From Cereibacter ovatus (lineage in GTDB: Bacteria > Pseudomonadota > Alphaproteobacteria > Rhodobacterales > Rhodobacteraceae): a stretch of DNA of 64,000 nt. Shown one piece after another: positions 50,746-59,453 of the stretch. Made by a program: the position numbers and the translations under genes. Below the pieces are notes generated by a model that worked only from the letters and a program-made list of their open reading frames with translations, did no database searches and was not told the DNA's origin. The first letter of the stretch is position 1. Every line of letters begins with the position of its first letter. The stretch is from the NCBI RefSeq assembly GCF_900207575.1, contig NZ_OAOQ01000014.1, positions 1 to 64,000 of the forward strand. The letters run 5' to 3'.

Positions 50746-53705
50746 TCAATCGCGGTTCCGAATGGCATCGATGGGAGCCGCATATCCATGCGCCCGGCAC
50801 CCTGTTCAACAACCAATTCAAAGGCCCGAGCGCCTGGAACGACTATCTCACCAGCCTCGAACAGGCGACGCCGGTGATACGCGCGATTGCGGTGACCGAC
50901 TATTATTGTACCGACACCTATCAGGACGTTGTCCGAGAGATGAAGGAAAATGGCCGCCTGCCACAGGTTGCGCTTGTTTTCCCCAATGTCGAGCTACGGC
51001 TCGACGTGGCGACTGTGAAAGAACGCTGGACCAACATCCACTTGCTCGTCTGCCCCGACGATCCGAAGCATGTGGCTGAGGTGGAACGATTTCTCAGCCG
51101 GCTGAGATTTGAAGCCTTCGGCGACAACTTCGCCTGCACGAGAGAAGACTTCGTCAAGCTGGGCCGGAAATCCAAGCCAGAGCTCAGCGACGAGCGGGCC
51201 GCGTTCCGCCACGGGGCTTCGCAGTTCAAGGTCAACTTCGGAAAGTTGCGCGAAGAATACGGCAAGAGCGATTGGGCGAAAGAGAACATCCTGATCGCCG
51301 TCGCAGGGGCCGAGACCGATGGCACGTCCGGCATCCGCGATGCGAATGACGCAACCTTGCGACAGGAAATCGAGAAGTTCGCGCACTTCATTTTTGCCAG
51401 CAGCCCGGCCCAGAGGGATTTCTGGCTAGGCCGGAAAAGCGGCGTCGGAGAAGACCTGCTGCGCGAACGATATGACGGGTGCAAACCGTGCCTGCACGGC
51501 AGCGATGCGCATGAGCAGGCGACCGTCGCCAAGCCAGACGGCAACCGCTACTCTTGGATCAAAGGTGCGCTCGAATTCGATGCGCTACGCCAAGCCTACA
51601 TCGATCCTGCGGGCCGGGCTTATGTCGGACCTAATCCCCCGTTTCGAGCGACGCCCGCACGCGTTGTCGCGGAGGTCGAATTGACGGGCGCCGACTGGGC
51701 GCAGACGCCCAAGCTCGCGCTCAACCCCGGTTTAGTCGCTATCATTGGGGCCCGGGGATCGGGCAAGACCGCGCTTGCGGATGCGATCGCGGCGGGATGC
51801 GACGCGACGGATGGACGATTGAGCAATGCGTCATTTATCGTGCGAGCGCGAGAGCATCTCGACGGCGTAGGCGTCCGGCTGAGCTGGGAGACCGGAGATC
51901 CGTCGGTGCGCCCCTTGCTCGACGATTCATTTGATCCGTCGCTCTACCCGCGAGCGCGGTATCTTTCCCAGAAATTCGTCGAGGAGCTTTGTTCGGCTGA
52001 TGGCCTCAAGGACGAATTGCTGAGCGAGATCGAACGGGTCATTTTTGAAGCGCATAGCACGCTGGAACGCGACGGAGCGACGGATTTTCGTGAGCTGTTG
52101 GAGTTGCGGACGATCGTGTTGCGCGACAACCGCGGCCGTGACGAAGAGGCCATTGAGACACTCTCTGATCAAATCGGGCTCGAACGCGAGAAGCAGAGCC
52201 AGATCGTGGGCCTCAAATCGCAAATCACTCAGAAGGACGCGCTGATAGCGGGCTATATCAAGAGCCGAGACAAGTTGGTAACCGCGGGCAGCGCGGAGCG
52301 CGTCGCGCGGCTGAACGCGCTGACTGAAGCCGCCGATTATGTCCGGACGCAGATTCGGCTTTGGTCACAGGAGACTCAGGCTCTGCGCTCATTGCAGAAC
52401 GACGTATCCGATTTCCGAACAAATCGCGCGCCGATGGCCCTGCGAACGACCAAGCAGAACTTCGTTGGTGCGCATCTCGATGATACGTCGTGGGAGGCAT
52501 TCCGGCAGACCTACGCCGGCAACGTCGACGGGACATTGACTGAGCGACTGGCCAAGGCCGAGAAGGCAACTGCAGGGTGGCGAGGTAAGGAGCTGCCGCG
52601 TAAGACGAGCGACCAGGAGCCCTTTGTCGCTGACGACGCCGAGCTTAAGCAATTGTCGCTTGGCGAACTTGAGGCCGAGATCGGCCGCATTCAGCGCCTC
52701 ATTAACATTGATACCGACACTGCCAATCGCTTGCGCACGATCACCACTAAGATCGGGGACGAGAACGCCACCCTGAAGCGGCTGAAGGATTCCCTGACCG
52801 ACTGCGAAGGCGCGGCGGCGCGGACCACGCAGCTCCAGTCCGATCGAGAGAAGGCCTATTTGCGGGTCTTCGAATCCATTGTTGCCGAAGAACAAGTGCT
52901 GCACGCGCTGTATCGACCGCTCATGGACCGGCTTGCGCAAGCGTCCGGGACACTGCGCAAATTGTCGTTCTCAGTGTCGCGCCATGCGGATGTGCATCGC
53001 TGGGCGACAGAGGGCGAAGGCCTGTTCGACAAACGACGCACCGGCCCGTTCAAGGGCGTTGGCACTCTGGAGGCTTGGGCCAACGCGCTGCTGAAGCCGG
53101 CGTGGGAATCGGGCGATCCAAAAGCCGTTGCCGAGGCCATGGCGGGGTTCCGCCAGGCTCATCAGGCCGAACTGCTCGATCTCTCCGAGGTGCCGCGATC
53201 ACAGCAAGCGGATTATCGCTCCTGGCTGAGACGCTTCGCCAAGTGGCTTTACGGCACGAGCCATATCGAGATCACCTATAGTATCGACTACGAAGCCGTC
53301 GACATCCGCAAGCTCTCTCCAGGCACGCGCGGCATCGTCCTGCTGTTGCTCTATCTCGCCTTGGACGATAGTGATGACCGCCCGCTGATCATCGACCAGC
53401 CGGAGGAAAACCTCGATCCGAAGTCGATCTTCGACGAGCTGGTAGAGCTATTCATCGCCGCGAAAAACGTACGCCAGGTCATTATGGTAACGCACAACGC
53501 GAACCTCGTCGTCAACACGGATGCCGATCAGGTCATCGTTGCGTTTTCCGGCACACATACGCCAGGCAAGCTGCCGCCCATTCGCTACCTGTCGGGTGGC
53601 CTTGAAGACGCGACGATGCGAAAGCATGTCTGCGATATCCTCGAGGGTGGCGACCGTGCATTTAAGGAGCGCGCGCGGCGCCTCCGTGTCCGCCTCGATC
53701 GATGA
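50742..53705 (+). CDS. TrlF-like PHP-domain SMC-type ATPase
   Basis: The protein has 987 aa. The N-terminal PHP domain has WEPHIHAPG (His14-x-His16) and CLHGSDAHE (about 248-256), metal ligands of a phosphoesterase. The ATPase has Walker A IIGARGSGKTAL (about 335), a long charged coiled-coil middle (about 440-790), signature LSPGTRGIVLLLLYLALDD (about 862) and Walker B PLIIDQPEENLDPKSI (about 881). This is the layout of large PHP/AAA proteins annotated TrlF-like. It is probably a nucleic-acid sensor and cleaver. It forms a two-gene operon with the GIY-YIG-like gene and stands 430 bp from attR. The cassette looks transferred as a unit. Confidence 0.8.
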   Translation: MINRGSEWHRWEPHIHAPGTLFNNQFKGPSAWNDYLTSLEQATPVIRAIAVTDYYCTDTYQDVVREMKENGRLPQVALVFPNVELRLDVATVKERWTNIHLLVCPDDPKHVAEVERFLSRLRFEAFGDNFACTREDFVKLGRKSKPELSDERAAFRHGASQFKVNFGKLREEYGKSDWAKENILIAVAGAETDGTSGIRDANDATLRQEIEKFAHFIFASSPAQRDFWLGRKSGVGEDLLRERYDGCKPCLHGSDAHEQATVAKPDGNRYSWIKGALEFDALRQAYIDPAGRAYVGPNPPFRATPARVVAEVELTGADWAQTPKLALNPGLVAIIGARGSGKTALADAIAAGCDATDGRLSNASFIVRAREHLDGVGVRLSWETGDPSVRPLLDDSFDPSLYPRARYLSQKFVEELCSADGLKDELLSEIERVIFEAHSTLERDGATDFRELLELRTIVLRDNRGRDEEAIETLSDQIGLEREKQSQIVGLKSQITQKDALIAGYIKSRDKLVTAGSAERVARLNALTEAADYVRTQIRLWSQETQALRSLQNDVSDFRTNRAPMALRTTKQNFVGAHLDDTSWEAFRQTYAGNVDGTLTERLAKAEKATAGWRGKELPRKTSDQEPFVADDAELKQLSLGELEAEIGRIQRLINIDTDTANRLRTITTKIGDENATLKRLKDSLTDCEGAAARTTQLQSDREKAYLRVFESIVAEEQVLHALYRPLMDRLAQASGTLRKLSFSVSRHADVHRWATEGEGLFDKRRTGPFKGVGTLEAWANALLKPAWESGDPKAVAEAMAGFRQAHQAELLDLSEVPRSQQADYRSWLRRFAKWLYGTSHIEITYSIDYEAVDIRKLSPGTRGIVLLLLYLALDDSDDRPLIIDQPEENLDPKSIFDELVELFIAAKNVRQVIMVTHNANLVVNTDADQVIVAFSGTHTPGKLPPIRYLSGGLEDATMRKHVCDILEGGDRAFKERARRLRVRLDR

Positions 53706-53719
53706 GGACGGAAGATGAG

Positions 53720-53842
53720 ATGGAAAGCATGTTGGTCCGGATCGTGTCGGCCGATCTGGCGCTACATCTCTATCAATGGCCCGCAAACGCCGAGCGGGTT
53801 CATTTGAAGTCAACAACATTCGACAGTGCTGGCAATCTTTAG
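53720..53842 (+). CDS. Possible 40-aa small protein after the TrlF-like gene
   Basis: ATG 53720 to TAG 53842 follows the ATPase stop by 14 nt (MESMLVRIVSADLALHLYQW...). Composition is plausible but there is no known motif, and chance cannot be excluded. Confidence 0.22.
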   Translation: MESMLVRIVSADLALHLYQWPANAERVHLKSTTFDSAGNL

Positions 53843-53974
53843 TGAGGTCCCGAAATAGCCATTCGCCCCCGTCATGTTGAACGGCAGCTTCCTGCGCTTT
53901 GGGTTCAATGTACTGTGGCTGCCGTGCCCTTCTGTGGCGCGTGCGATCATCGTCGTAGGTTGGGCGTCCGTGCT

Positions 53975-53994
53975 CTTGTCAACGTCTGGTCAAC
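53975..53994 (+). repeat. attR-side copy of the paired TTGTCAAC/TGGTCAAC motif
   Basis: It is the same as 191-210 except for two bases in the middle. It stands 138 bp inside attR, mirroring the left copy 65 bp inside attL. Confidence 0.5.
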
Positions 53995-54132
53995 CCGCGA
54001 ATGCCGCCTCGGCACTTCGGAAGCTGTCGAATCACGATGATACTTGGTAGATTCCAACGAGAGATTTTGCGATTTCAAAGGCTTGCTCGCTAACGCATTG
54101 ATTTGAAGGGAATCTGAAAAATTACAGGGCTC

Positions 54133-54179
54133 GGCTCATAACCTGAAGGCCGTAGGTTCAAATCCTACCCCCGCAACCA
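54133..54179 (+). repeat. attR: partial copy of tRNA-fMet 3' half
   Basis: It runs from the anticodon arm to CCA, 44 of 47 bases as in 79-125. The 5' half of the tRNA is missing (upstream reads ATTACAGGGCTC), so it is not a functional tRNA. The T-stem is still paired (GTAGG/CCTAC). Confidence 0.9.
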
Positions 54180-54207
54180 GAAAATAACGCGTTATCAAAC
54201 GCTTATG

Positions 54208-54230
54208 CGCCGCCCTCCGGGGCGGCGTTT
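54208..54230 (+). terminator. Terminator after attR (original tRNA terminator)
   Basis: CGCCGCCC (54208-54215) pairs with GGGCGGCG (54220-54227), followed by TTTGCGTTT. It is probably the host terminator displaced from the tRNA gene by integration. Confidence 0.65.
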
Positions 54231-54245
54231 GCGTTTCCAGCACCC

Positions 54246-54265
54246 GTGGAAGCACTGTGGAAGCA
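54246..54265 (+). repeat. Paired GTGGAAGCA motif just outside attR
   Basis: GTGGAAGCA occurs at 54246-54254 and 54257-54265, an 11-bp period like the TTGTCAAC pair inside the prophage. It may be an arm site of a second element lodged at the same tRNA. Confidence 0.4.
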
Positions 54266-54339
54266 AGAGGGCGCGAAGTCCTTCATGTCGCTGCGTAAAT
54301 CTGCACGCGCCGAAATTAGTGCAGCATGAGCGGCGCCCC

Positions 54340-56205
54340 TCAAGGGAACATCCTCTCGCAAGCTGACCGATGTGCCAGCGACAGCGCCTCTGGATCGATG
54401 CCAAGCCGATCAGCGTACTGGATGCTCATTCCGTCCATCACATCGGTGATCGACACTGCGAGCAGTTCGTCCTTCGAGAGGTGCGTCCTGCGATAGACCT
54501 GCTCCATCAAGGGAAGGATGTGGCGCTGTATCTTGGTGCGTTCGCTTGGTGAGAGCCGTGCACACAGGCAAGCATGCATGCACCAGAAGCAGGTGGCCCA
54601 GCACTCGAGCAAGTCGGCAGGAAGTTGGTCGTGGACGCTGTCAAGCTTCAAGAACCGTATGGCGGGCTTTGACCCGCCGAAAACTTTGAAAATCAGCCGT
54701 CCGAGGACGTAAGGCCAACTGTTGGGATCGCCCTCCACGGGTAGAACCTGCAAGCTTGTCCGATCTTTCAGCTTTTCGCCTGCCTTGTCCGTGCCTCTCC
54801 ACGAGGCGGCACAGATGATCATCAGTAGTGCGCGAAGCCGCAGAAAATCGCGGGACGAAAGGCTGCCACTCTCCTGCTTGAGTTCGATGCGCTTAGCGAA
54901 GTCCGCGGCCGCCTTCACAAGCTGATCCTTCGTCGCCTGCGCCCGACGAGCGTTGCGACGCTGCTCTTCCTCGCCTCCGTCCTGAACTGGCCTCGAAGTC
55001 GGTTTGGCCGCGAACTCCTCCCCTGCCGCCATCGCGGCTTCGGCATTCTGGGTCTCGTCCCCGAGATCGAAGGCATCCTTCAGGGCGTCCTCGTCGTTTT
55101 CATCGACCGGCGTTACGAGCGAGTTCAACCCGACGATCCGGTTCAGAAAGCCGCGGACGATAGATACGTCGCTGCCGCCGAGGCTGTTGTGCTGAACATG
55201 CCCCGATTGGTGTGGCCGACGACCAGCGATGAAGTCGTCGTAGCTCAGTTGGCGATGCTTCTGGCCGCCTTCATCCGTTTCCTTTCGAGCCTTCGGGATG
55301 GAGACGCCTTCGCCGTGCCCGTCGGCATCGCGATCTTCGATCTTCTCGAGCAAGTCCTGCACTTCGAGCAAAGCGAGGGTGGCTTCTGTTTCGCCGTCCA
55401 GCTGAGCGAGCGCATTCTCCGTTTGTCGTGAGTGTGTTTCGCGAATTGCGATCTGCAGGGCATCTATGTGCGTGATGATCCCTGGCGTGAACTCGTGCGG
55501 CCCGATCAGTCGTGCGAAGGCCGGAAGGTCATCGGTTGCCTCAATCTGGAAGCGGATTCTCCGATGATCAGTACCTTCGAGTCGTGTCGGATTGCTGACC
55601 AGCGGCGCGCCGGAGGCAGCCAGCAATTCGACTTCATATGCCTCGGGTGCGCCGATTTGCGCAGCTGGTCGCCAGCTCAGCGTGTCGCCGTGAACTGCGA
55701 AAATGCCCGGGTGACTCTGAGAGAGGGCGTCGAACGGGATGTCTTCTTCGACGTGCAGCGGCGGCAGCTTCTCAGCCTCAATTCTCCTCTCGGGCGTGAG
55801 CACCTTCTCCAGCCCCAACTCCGAGACAGCCCGACCTGGCGGCAGCTGACGGTATAGGCTTGCCTCGCTGTTGGAGCCTGATGTGTTCCCAGTGCCAAGA
55901 GCTGCAACCGTGCAGTTCGCGCTGCCAATCAAGAGGTGGTCCGCCGTATCGGTTTGCGCGATCAGAGCTTTGGCATGGATGAAGCGACTGCCCCCAAAGC
56001 CATCCCGGCGATAGAGCGTGATGCCGGAAATGCTCCCTGTCGCATCCCGCGGGAACAACCCGGTGTCTGTGTCGATGAGCGCAGCGATTGCCCGTGGGCG
56101 AAGCCGCTCAGCAAGAGCCGACAGGGCTCCGAGCCGCTCATCCCAATAGGGACTGATGACGATCAGGCGTTTCACTTCGCCGTCGATCTCGCGGGCGACG
56201 CGTGC
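54340..56205 (-). pseudogene. 5'-truncated PLD-family gene of a defence locus
   Basis: The readable frame (VAREIDGEVKRLIVISPYWDERLGALSALAERL onward, to stop 54340) has one PLD motif, FIHAKALI ... LLIGSANCT (HxK and GSxN). The partner motif expected N-terminal is missing, and the frame hits a stop just upstream of the joint with prophage remnant 2. GTG 56175 could start a 611-aa product but has no Shine-Dalgarno. The remaining 450 residues are charged and helical (EERRNARRAQATKDQLVKAAADFAKRIELKQESGS). By inference this was a nuclease component of a DISARM-like or similar locus, cut by insertion or deletion. Confidence 0.65.
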
Positions 56206-56230
56206 GCCTATGGGCTACAAGATGGACAAG

Positions 56231-56441
56231 GCTGTTCCGGCTGGCGCGGGAGGAACGGGACGCGTGGGTGACCTGGCCTGCGCGCGCGGCGGCGCTGATG
56301 GCGGCCGAGCTCTCGGCCTCGTGCCGCGACGCGACGGGCCAGCAAATCACCGTGGAGCCAGCCGCGATGCAGAAGGTCCTGGAAAAACATGTACGCGCCC
56401 ACCTCGACGAACTCGCCGAGGTCCGGCCCGACTTCCGGTGA
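56231..56441 (+). pseudogene. Terminase small subunit, 3' remnant (prophage 2)
   Basis: LFRLAREERDAWVTWPARAAALMAAELS followed by EPAAMQKVLEKHVRAHLDELAEV aligns with the last 75 residues of the 27166-27702 protein. The HTH-coding 5' part is missing. It marks the left edge of prophage remnant 2 and overlaps the terL remnant as in the intact phage. Confidence 0.8.
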
Positions 56442-57922
56442 GAGCGGCGATGGCCTGACGCACTTCGACGGCGCGGGCGAGATCCTGCGCGCCTGGGGCA
56501 ACGGGCTGCGGCCCGACCCGGACCTGACCGTCTCGGAATGGGCGGACCGGCACCGGATGCTCTCGGGCCGCGCCTCGGCCGAGCCCGGGCGGTATCGCAC
56601 GGTGCGCACGCCCTACATGCGCGAGATCATGGATCGGCTGTCGCCGGGCGATCCCACGCAGCGGATCGTGTTCATGAAGGCTGCGCAGGTCGGGGCGACC
56701 GAGGCCGGCAACAACTGGATCGGCTTCGCGATCCATCAGGCGCCGGGCCCGATGCTCGCGGTCCAGCCGACGGTGGAACTGGCCAAGCGCAACTCGCGAC
56801 AGCGGATCGACCCGCTGATCGACGAGAGCCCCGAGCTGCGGGAGCGGGTCAAGCCCGCGCGATCCCGCGATGCGGGCAACACGATGCTGTCGAAGGAATT
56901 CGCGGGCGGCATCCTGATCATGACGGGCGCGAACTCGGCGGTCGGGCTGCGCTCGACCCCGGCACGGTACATCTTCCTCGACGAGGTCGACGCCTATCCG
57001 GCCTCGGCCGACGAGGAAGGCGATCCGGTGACGCTGGCCGAGGCCCGGTCGCTGACCTTCGCCCATCGCCGCAAGGTGCTGCTCGTCTCGACCCCGACGA
57101 TCCGGGGGCTGAGCCGGATCGAGCGCGAATACGAGGCGTCCGACCAGCGCCGGTTCTTCGTGCCGTGCCCGCATTGCGGTGCGATGCAGTGGCTGAAGTT
57201 CGACCGGCTGCGCTGGCAGAAGGGCCGCCCGGAGACGGCGGAGTATCACTGCGAGGGCTGCGAAACGCCCATCGCGGAGCACCACAAGACGGCGATGCTG
57301 GAGGGCGGCGAATGGCGGGCGACCGCGACCGCCGCCGATCCGACGACGGTCGGGTATCACCTCTCGGCGCTCTATTCGCCGATCGGCTGGCTGAGCTGGG
57401 AGCGGATCGTGCGGGCATGGGACGCGGCTCAGGGGTCGGACGAGGCGATCAAGGCGTTCCGCAACACGATCCTCGGCGAGACCTGGGTCGAGACCGGGGA
57501 AGCCCCGGACTGGCAGCGGCTCTACGACCGCCGCGAGCGCTGGACATCCGACACGGTGCCAGCTGGCGGGCTGTTCCTGACCGCCGGGGCAGACGTGCAG
57601 AAGGACCGGATCGAGGTCGACGTCTGGGCATGGGGGCGCGGTCTGGAAAGCTGGCTCGTCGATCATGTCGTGATTGAGGGCGGGCCGGACCGGCACGACG
57701 CGTGGTCGGAGCTGACGGCGCTGCTGGATCGAAGCTGGCCGCATGCCCGGACGGCCGCTTTCGGTGCTGGCATTGACGGTTCCGATTGCTTGGAAAAACG
57801 TGAGCGACAGTAGCTTACTTTTTCCAAAAGTAACACACTACCGATTGACCCTTGCCGGGCCGCTCCGCTTCAATCCGTGTGGCAAGGGATACCCCTGCAC
57901 CCCGAACGGCCTTTCAGGCCGT

Positions 57923-57971
57923 GCGGCCTTGATCCGCCCCAGCCATGTGGGGGCGGTCGGATCAAGGCCGC
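57923..57971. repeat. Large perfect-arm hairpin
   Basis: GCGGCCTTGATCCG (57923-57936) and CGGATCAAGGCCGC (57958-57971) are exact inverted repeats of 14 bp, with a nested CCCC/GGGG stem. It could be a replication or transfer origin structure. Confidence 0.6.
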
Positions 57972-58002
57972 CGCGCCACCCCCCATGCCCATTTCCGCAG
58001 AA

Positions 58003-58110
58003 GTGCATATGCACACGCACTCAAACGAGCTTATGTGCTTTTGCACGTTTATGTATTTGCAAATAAAAGACTTTTCGCATTTGTGCATATACACCTTTGT
58101 GCATTTGCAA
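58003..58110. repeat. Iteron-like GTGCATATGCAC repeats
   Basis: Related 12-mers are at 58003 (GTGCATATGCAC, perfect palindrome), 58035 (GTGCTTTTGCAC), 58053 (GTATTTGCAAAT), 58083 (GTGCATATACAC) and 58099 (GTGCATTTGCAA). The tract is AT-rich within high-GC DNA. These are candidate iterons or operators. Confidence 0.55.
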
Positions 58111-58264
58111 CTGTGCGCCTTGAGGGAAGCGCGAGGAGCCAGCCCCGGCCCGCTCTCCCCCACAGAGGGCCGTAGGGACGGGGCTGGCGGCGGTGCCGTT
58201 TGCGCATCCCTCACCGAAGCCGCATGTGTTGCACTTGTATACACAAACACCTACACTATCTCGC

Positions 58265-58570
58265 ATGAAGGAGAAGATTGCAGGCTTCGATTGGGACGAG
58301 GGCAACTGGCCCAAGTGCGGCAAGCATGGGGTTGCCCAAACCGAGATCGAACATGTCATCGAGACGGCCAGGTTCATGGTGGATGACCCGAGCCCTAGCG
58401 AGAAGCGGTTCAGGACTGCCGGAAAGGCCCTGAGCGGTCGCTATGTGTTCGTGGCTTTCACCTTCCGGGAGAGAGGTGGGAAAACCTTCCTGCGTCCGAT
58501 CAGCGCCCGCTACATGCACGAGAAGGAGATCAGGAGCTATGAAGCGCAAATGGCCCGAATTGACCTCTGA
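58265..58570 (+). CDS. brnT: BrnT family toxin (RelE-like RNase)
   Basis: The protein has 101 aa from ATG 58265. FDWDEGNWPKCGKHGVAQTEIEHVI, then RFRTAGKALSGRYVFVAFTFRERGGKTFLRPISARYMHEKEIRSYE is the DUF497/BrnT pattern, an mRNA-cleaving toxin. It overlaps the brnA start by 32 nt, the usual operon layout. It may stabilise the insert or its plasmid source. Confidence 0.88.
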   Translation: MKEKIAGFDWDEGNWPKCGKHGVAQTEIEHVIETARFMVDDPSPSEKRFRTAGKALSGRYVFVAFTFRERGGKTFLRPISARYMHEKEIRSYEAQMARIDL

Positions 58571-58790
58571 CGAGGACGCAGAGCGTTTCGTAGAGGAAGC
58601 CGACCTCACCGAGTACGATTTCTCGCAGATGGTGCCGGTGAGCTTCGAGTTCGAGAAGAAGGCCGCGGCTCTCAATATGCGCATCCCGCAAAGCCTTCTG
58701 GATGCTGTTAAGGCCAAGGCGGCTGCGAAAGGGGTTCCCTTCACCCGCTATGTGCGGCTGCTCATCGAGCAGGATCTGGCACGGCCTTAG
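58539..58790 (+). CDS. brnA: BrnA family antitoxin
   Basis: The protein has 83 aa from ATG 58539 with AGGAG upstream. It has an N-terminal toxin-binding part (WPELTSDEDAERFVEEADLTEYDF) and a C-terminal ribbon-helix-helix (NMRIPQSLLDAVKAKAAAKGVPFTRYVRLLIEQDL). It neutralises BrnT and represses the operon. Confidence 0.88.
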   Translation: MKRKWPELTSDEDAERFVEEADLTEYDFSQMVPVSFEFEKKAAALNMRIPQSLLDAVKAKAAAKGVPFTRYVRLLIEQDLARP

Positions 58791-58848
58791 CCGCGACTGT
58801 TGCCACCGTCCCTGAGCGCGTTTGCTCACCGCTAGGCTGGATCGGCTC

Positions 58849-59043
58849 TTAGGTATTCAGCTTGTCGAGCAACTCCACGACGGCGGAGCCATCATCCTCT
58901 CGTAGCGCTGCGCGTGCGATCTCGATCCCCGCGAGGACGCCTCGCAGATAGGCTCCGGCCTCTGGGTCCGTCCGTCCAGCTAGATCGGAAGTCTCGACAT
59001 GATCTCGGGCCGTGTTCAGCCGCTCGGTCTGATAAGGGGTCAT
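58849..59043 (-). CDS. Small hypothetical protein of the insert
   Basis: The protein has 64 aa from ATG 59043, which overlaps the stop of the HTH gene (ATGA). MTPYQTERLNTARDHVETSDLAGRTDPEAGAYLRGVLAGIEIARAAL is helical with no known motif. It is co-transcribed with the HTH gene. Confidence 0.5.
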   Translation of the reverse strand: MTPYQTERLNTARDHVETSDLAGRTDPEAGAYLRGVLAGIEIARAALREDDGSAVVELLDKLNT

Positions 59044-59453
59044 TCTTCTGTCCTTCTTTTCCACGGCCAGAATGAGCGCCGTGGCCGGTTGGAGAGCTTA
59101 ATGGCCATCTGCCGCCACTGATCCCGATCCGCTTCAGCCTGGTCGCGGGCACGTTCGGCTGCATCTGCTCGGGCCGTCGCCAAAGCCAGCTTCTCTCGCA
59201 GGTCTGCCAGGACTTCGGGGTGGGCATATGTGGGCATTTCCGGGTGGGCGTGCCCAGTGGGCGTCCACTGGGCATTTGCCCACTTGTTGAGGTCGTCAGG
59301 GTGGATCCGCCAGCGGTTGCGGTTGTCTCTTGAGGCTTTCAGTTCAAGGGTTTCTATGGCCCTCATGACGGTGCGCCGACTTACCTTGGCGATGTGGGCA
59401 GCCTGGGCAGGAGATATGGGCAAAAGGTGGGCGTTGCCCATGGGCAAGGTCAT
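59040..59453 (-). CDS. HTH protein with C-terminal coiled coil (plasmid-type)
   Basis: The protein has 137 aa from ATG 59453 (ATG 59441 possible). ISPAQAAHIAKVSRRTVMRAIETLELKASRDNRNRWRIHPDDLNKW is a MerR-like/excisionase HTH. Residues 80-120 form a heptad helix (LADLREKLALATARADAAERARDQAEADRDQ) with a basic tail (RRSFWPWKRR). Such proteins are common on small alphaproteobacterial plasmids. It may bind the nearby repeats. The reading frame extends far upstream across the terminase remnant, but that part is not coding. Confidence 0.6.
   Translation of the reverse strand: MTLPMGNAHLLPISPAQAAHIAKVSRRTVMRAIETLELKASRDNRNRWRIHPDDLNKWANAQWTPTGHAHPEMPTYAHPEVLADLREKLALATARADAAERARDQAEADRDQWRQMAIKLSNRPRRSFWPWKRRTEE

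Larger units (their letters stand above)
53843..54339. other. attR junction region without genes
   Basis: It contains the right TTGTCAAC/TGGTCAAC pair, the partial tRNA repeat, a terminator and a GTGGAAGCA pair (listed separately). No other coding sequence is seen. Confidence 0.6.
57757..58264. other. Origin-like non-coding region of the insert
   Basis: No gene is seen. The perfect inverted repeats TTGGAAAAA/TTTTTCCAA (57790-57798/57819-57827), the 49-nt hairpin and the AT-rich repeat tract fill it. It also contains the BrnT promoter. Confidence 0.5.

Noticed and set aside
54133-54179. Second functional tRNA-Met
   Set aside because: The D-arm and 5' acceptor strand are missing; it is the displaced att copy.
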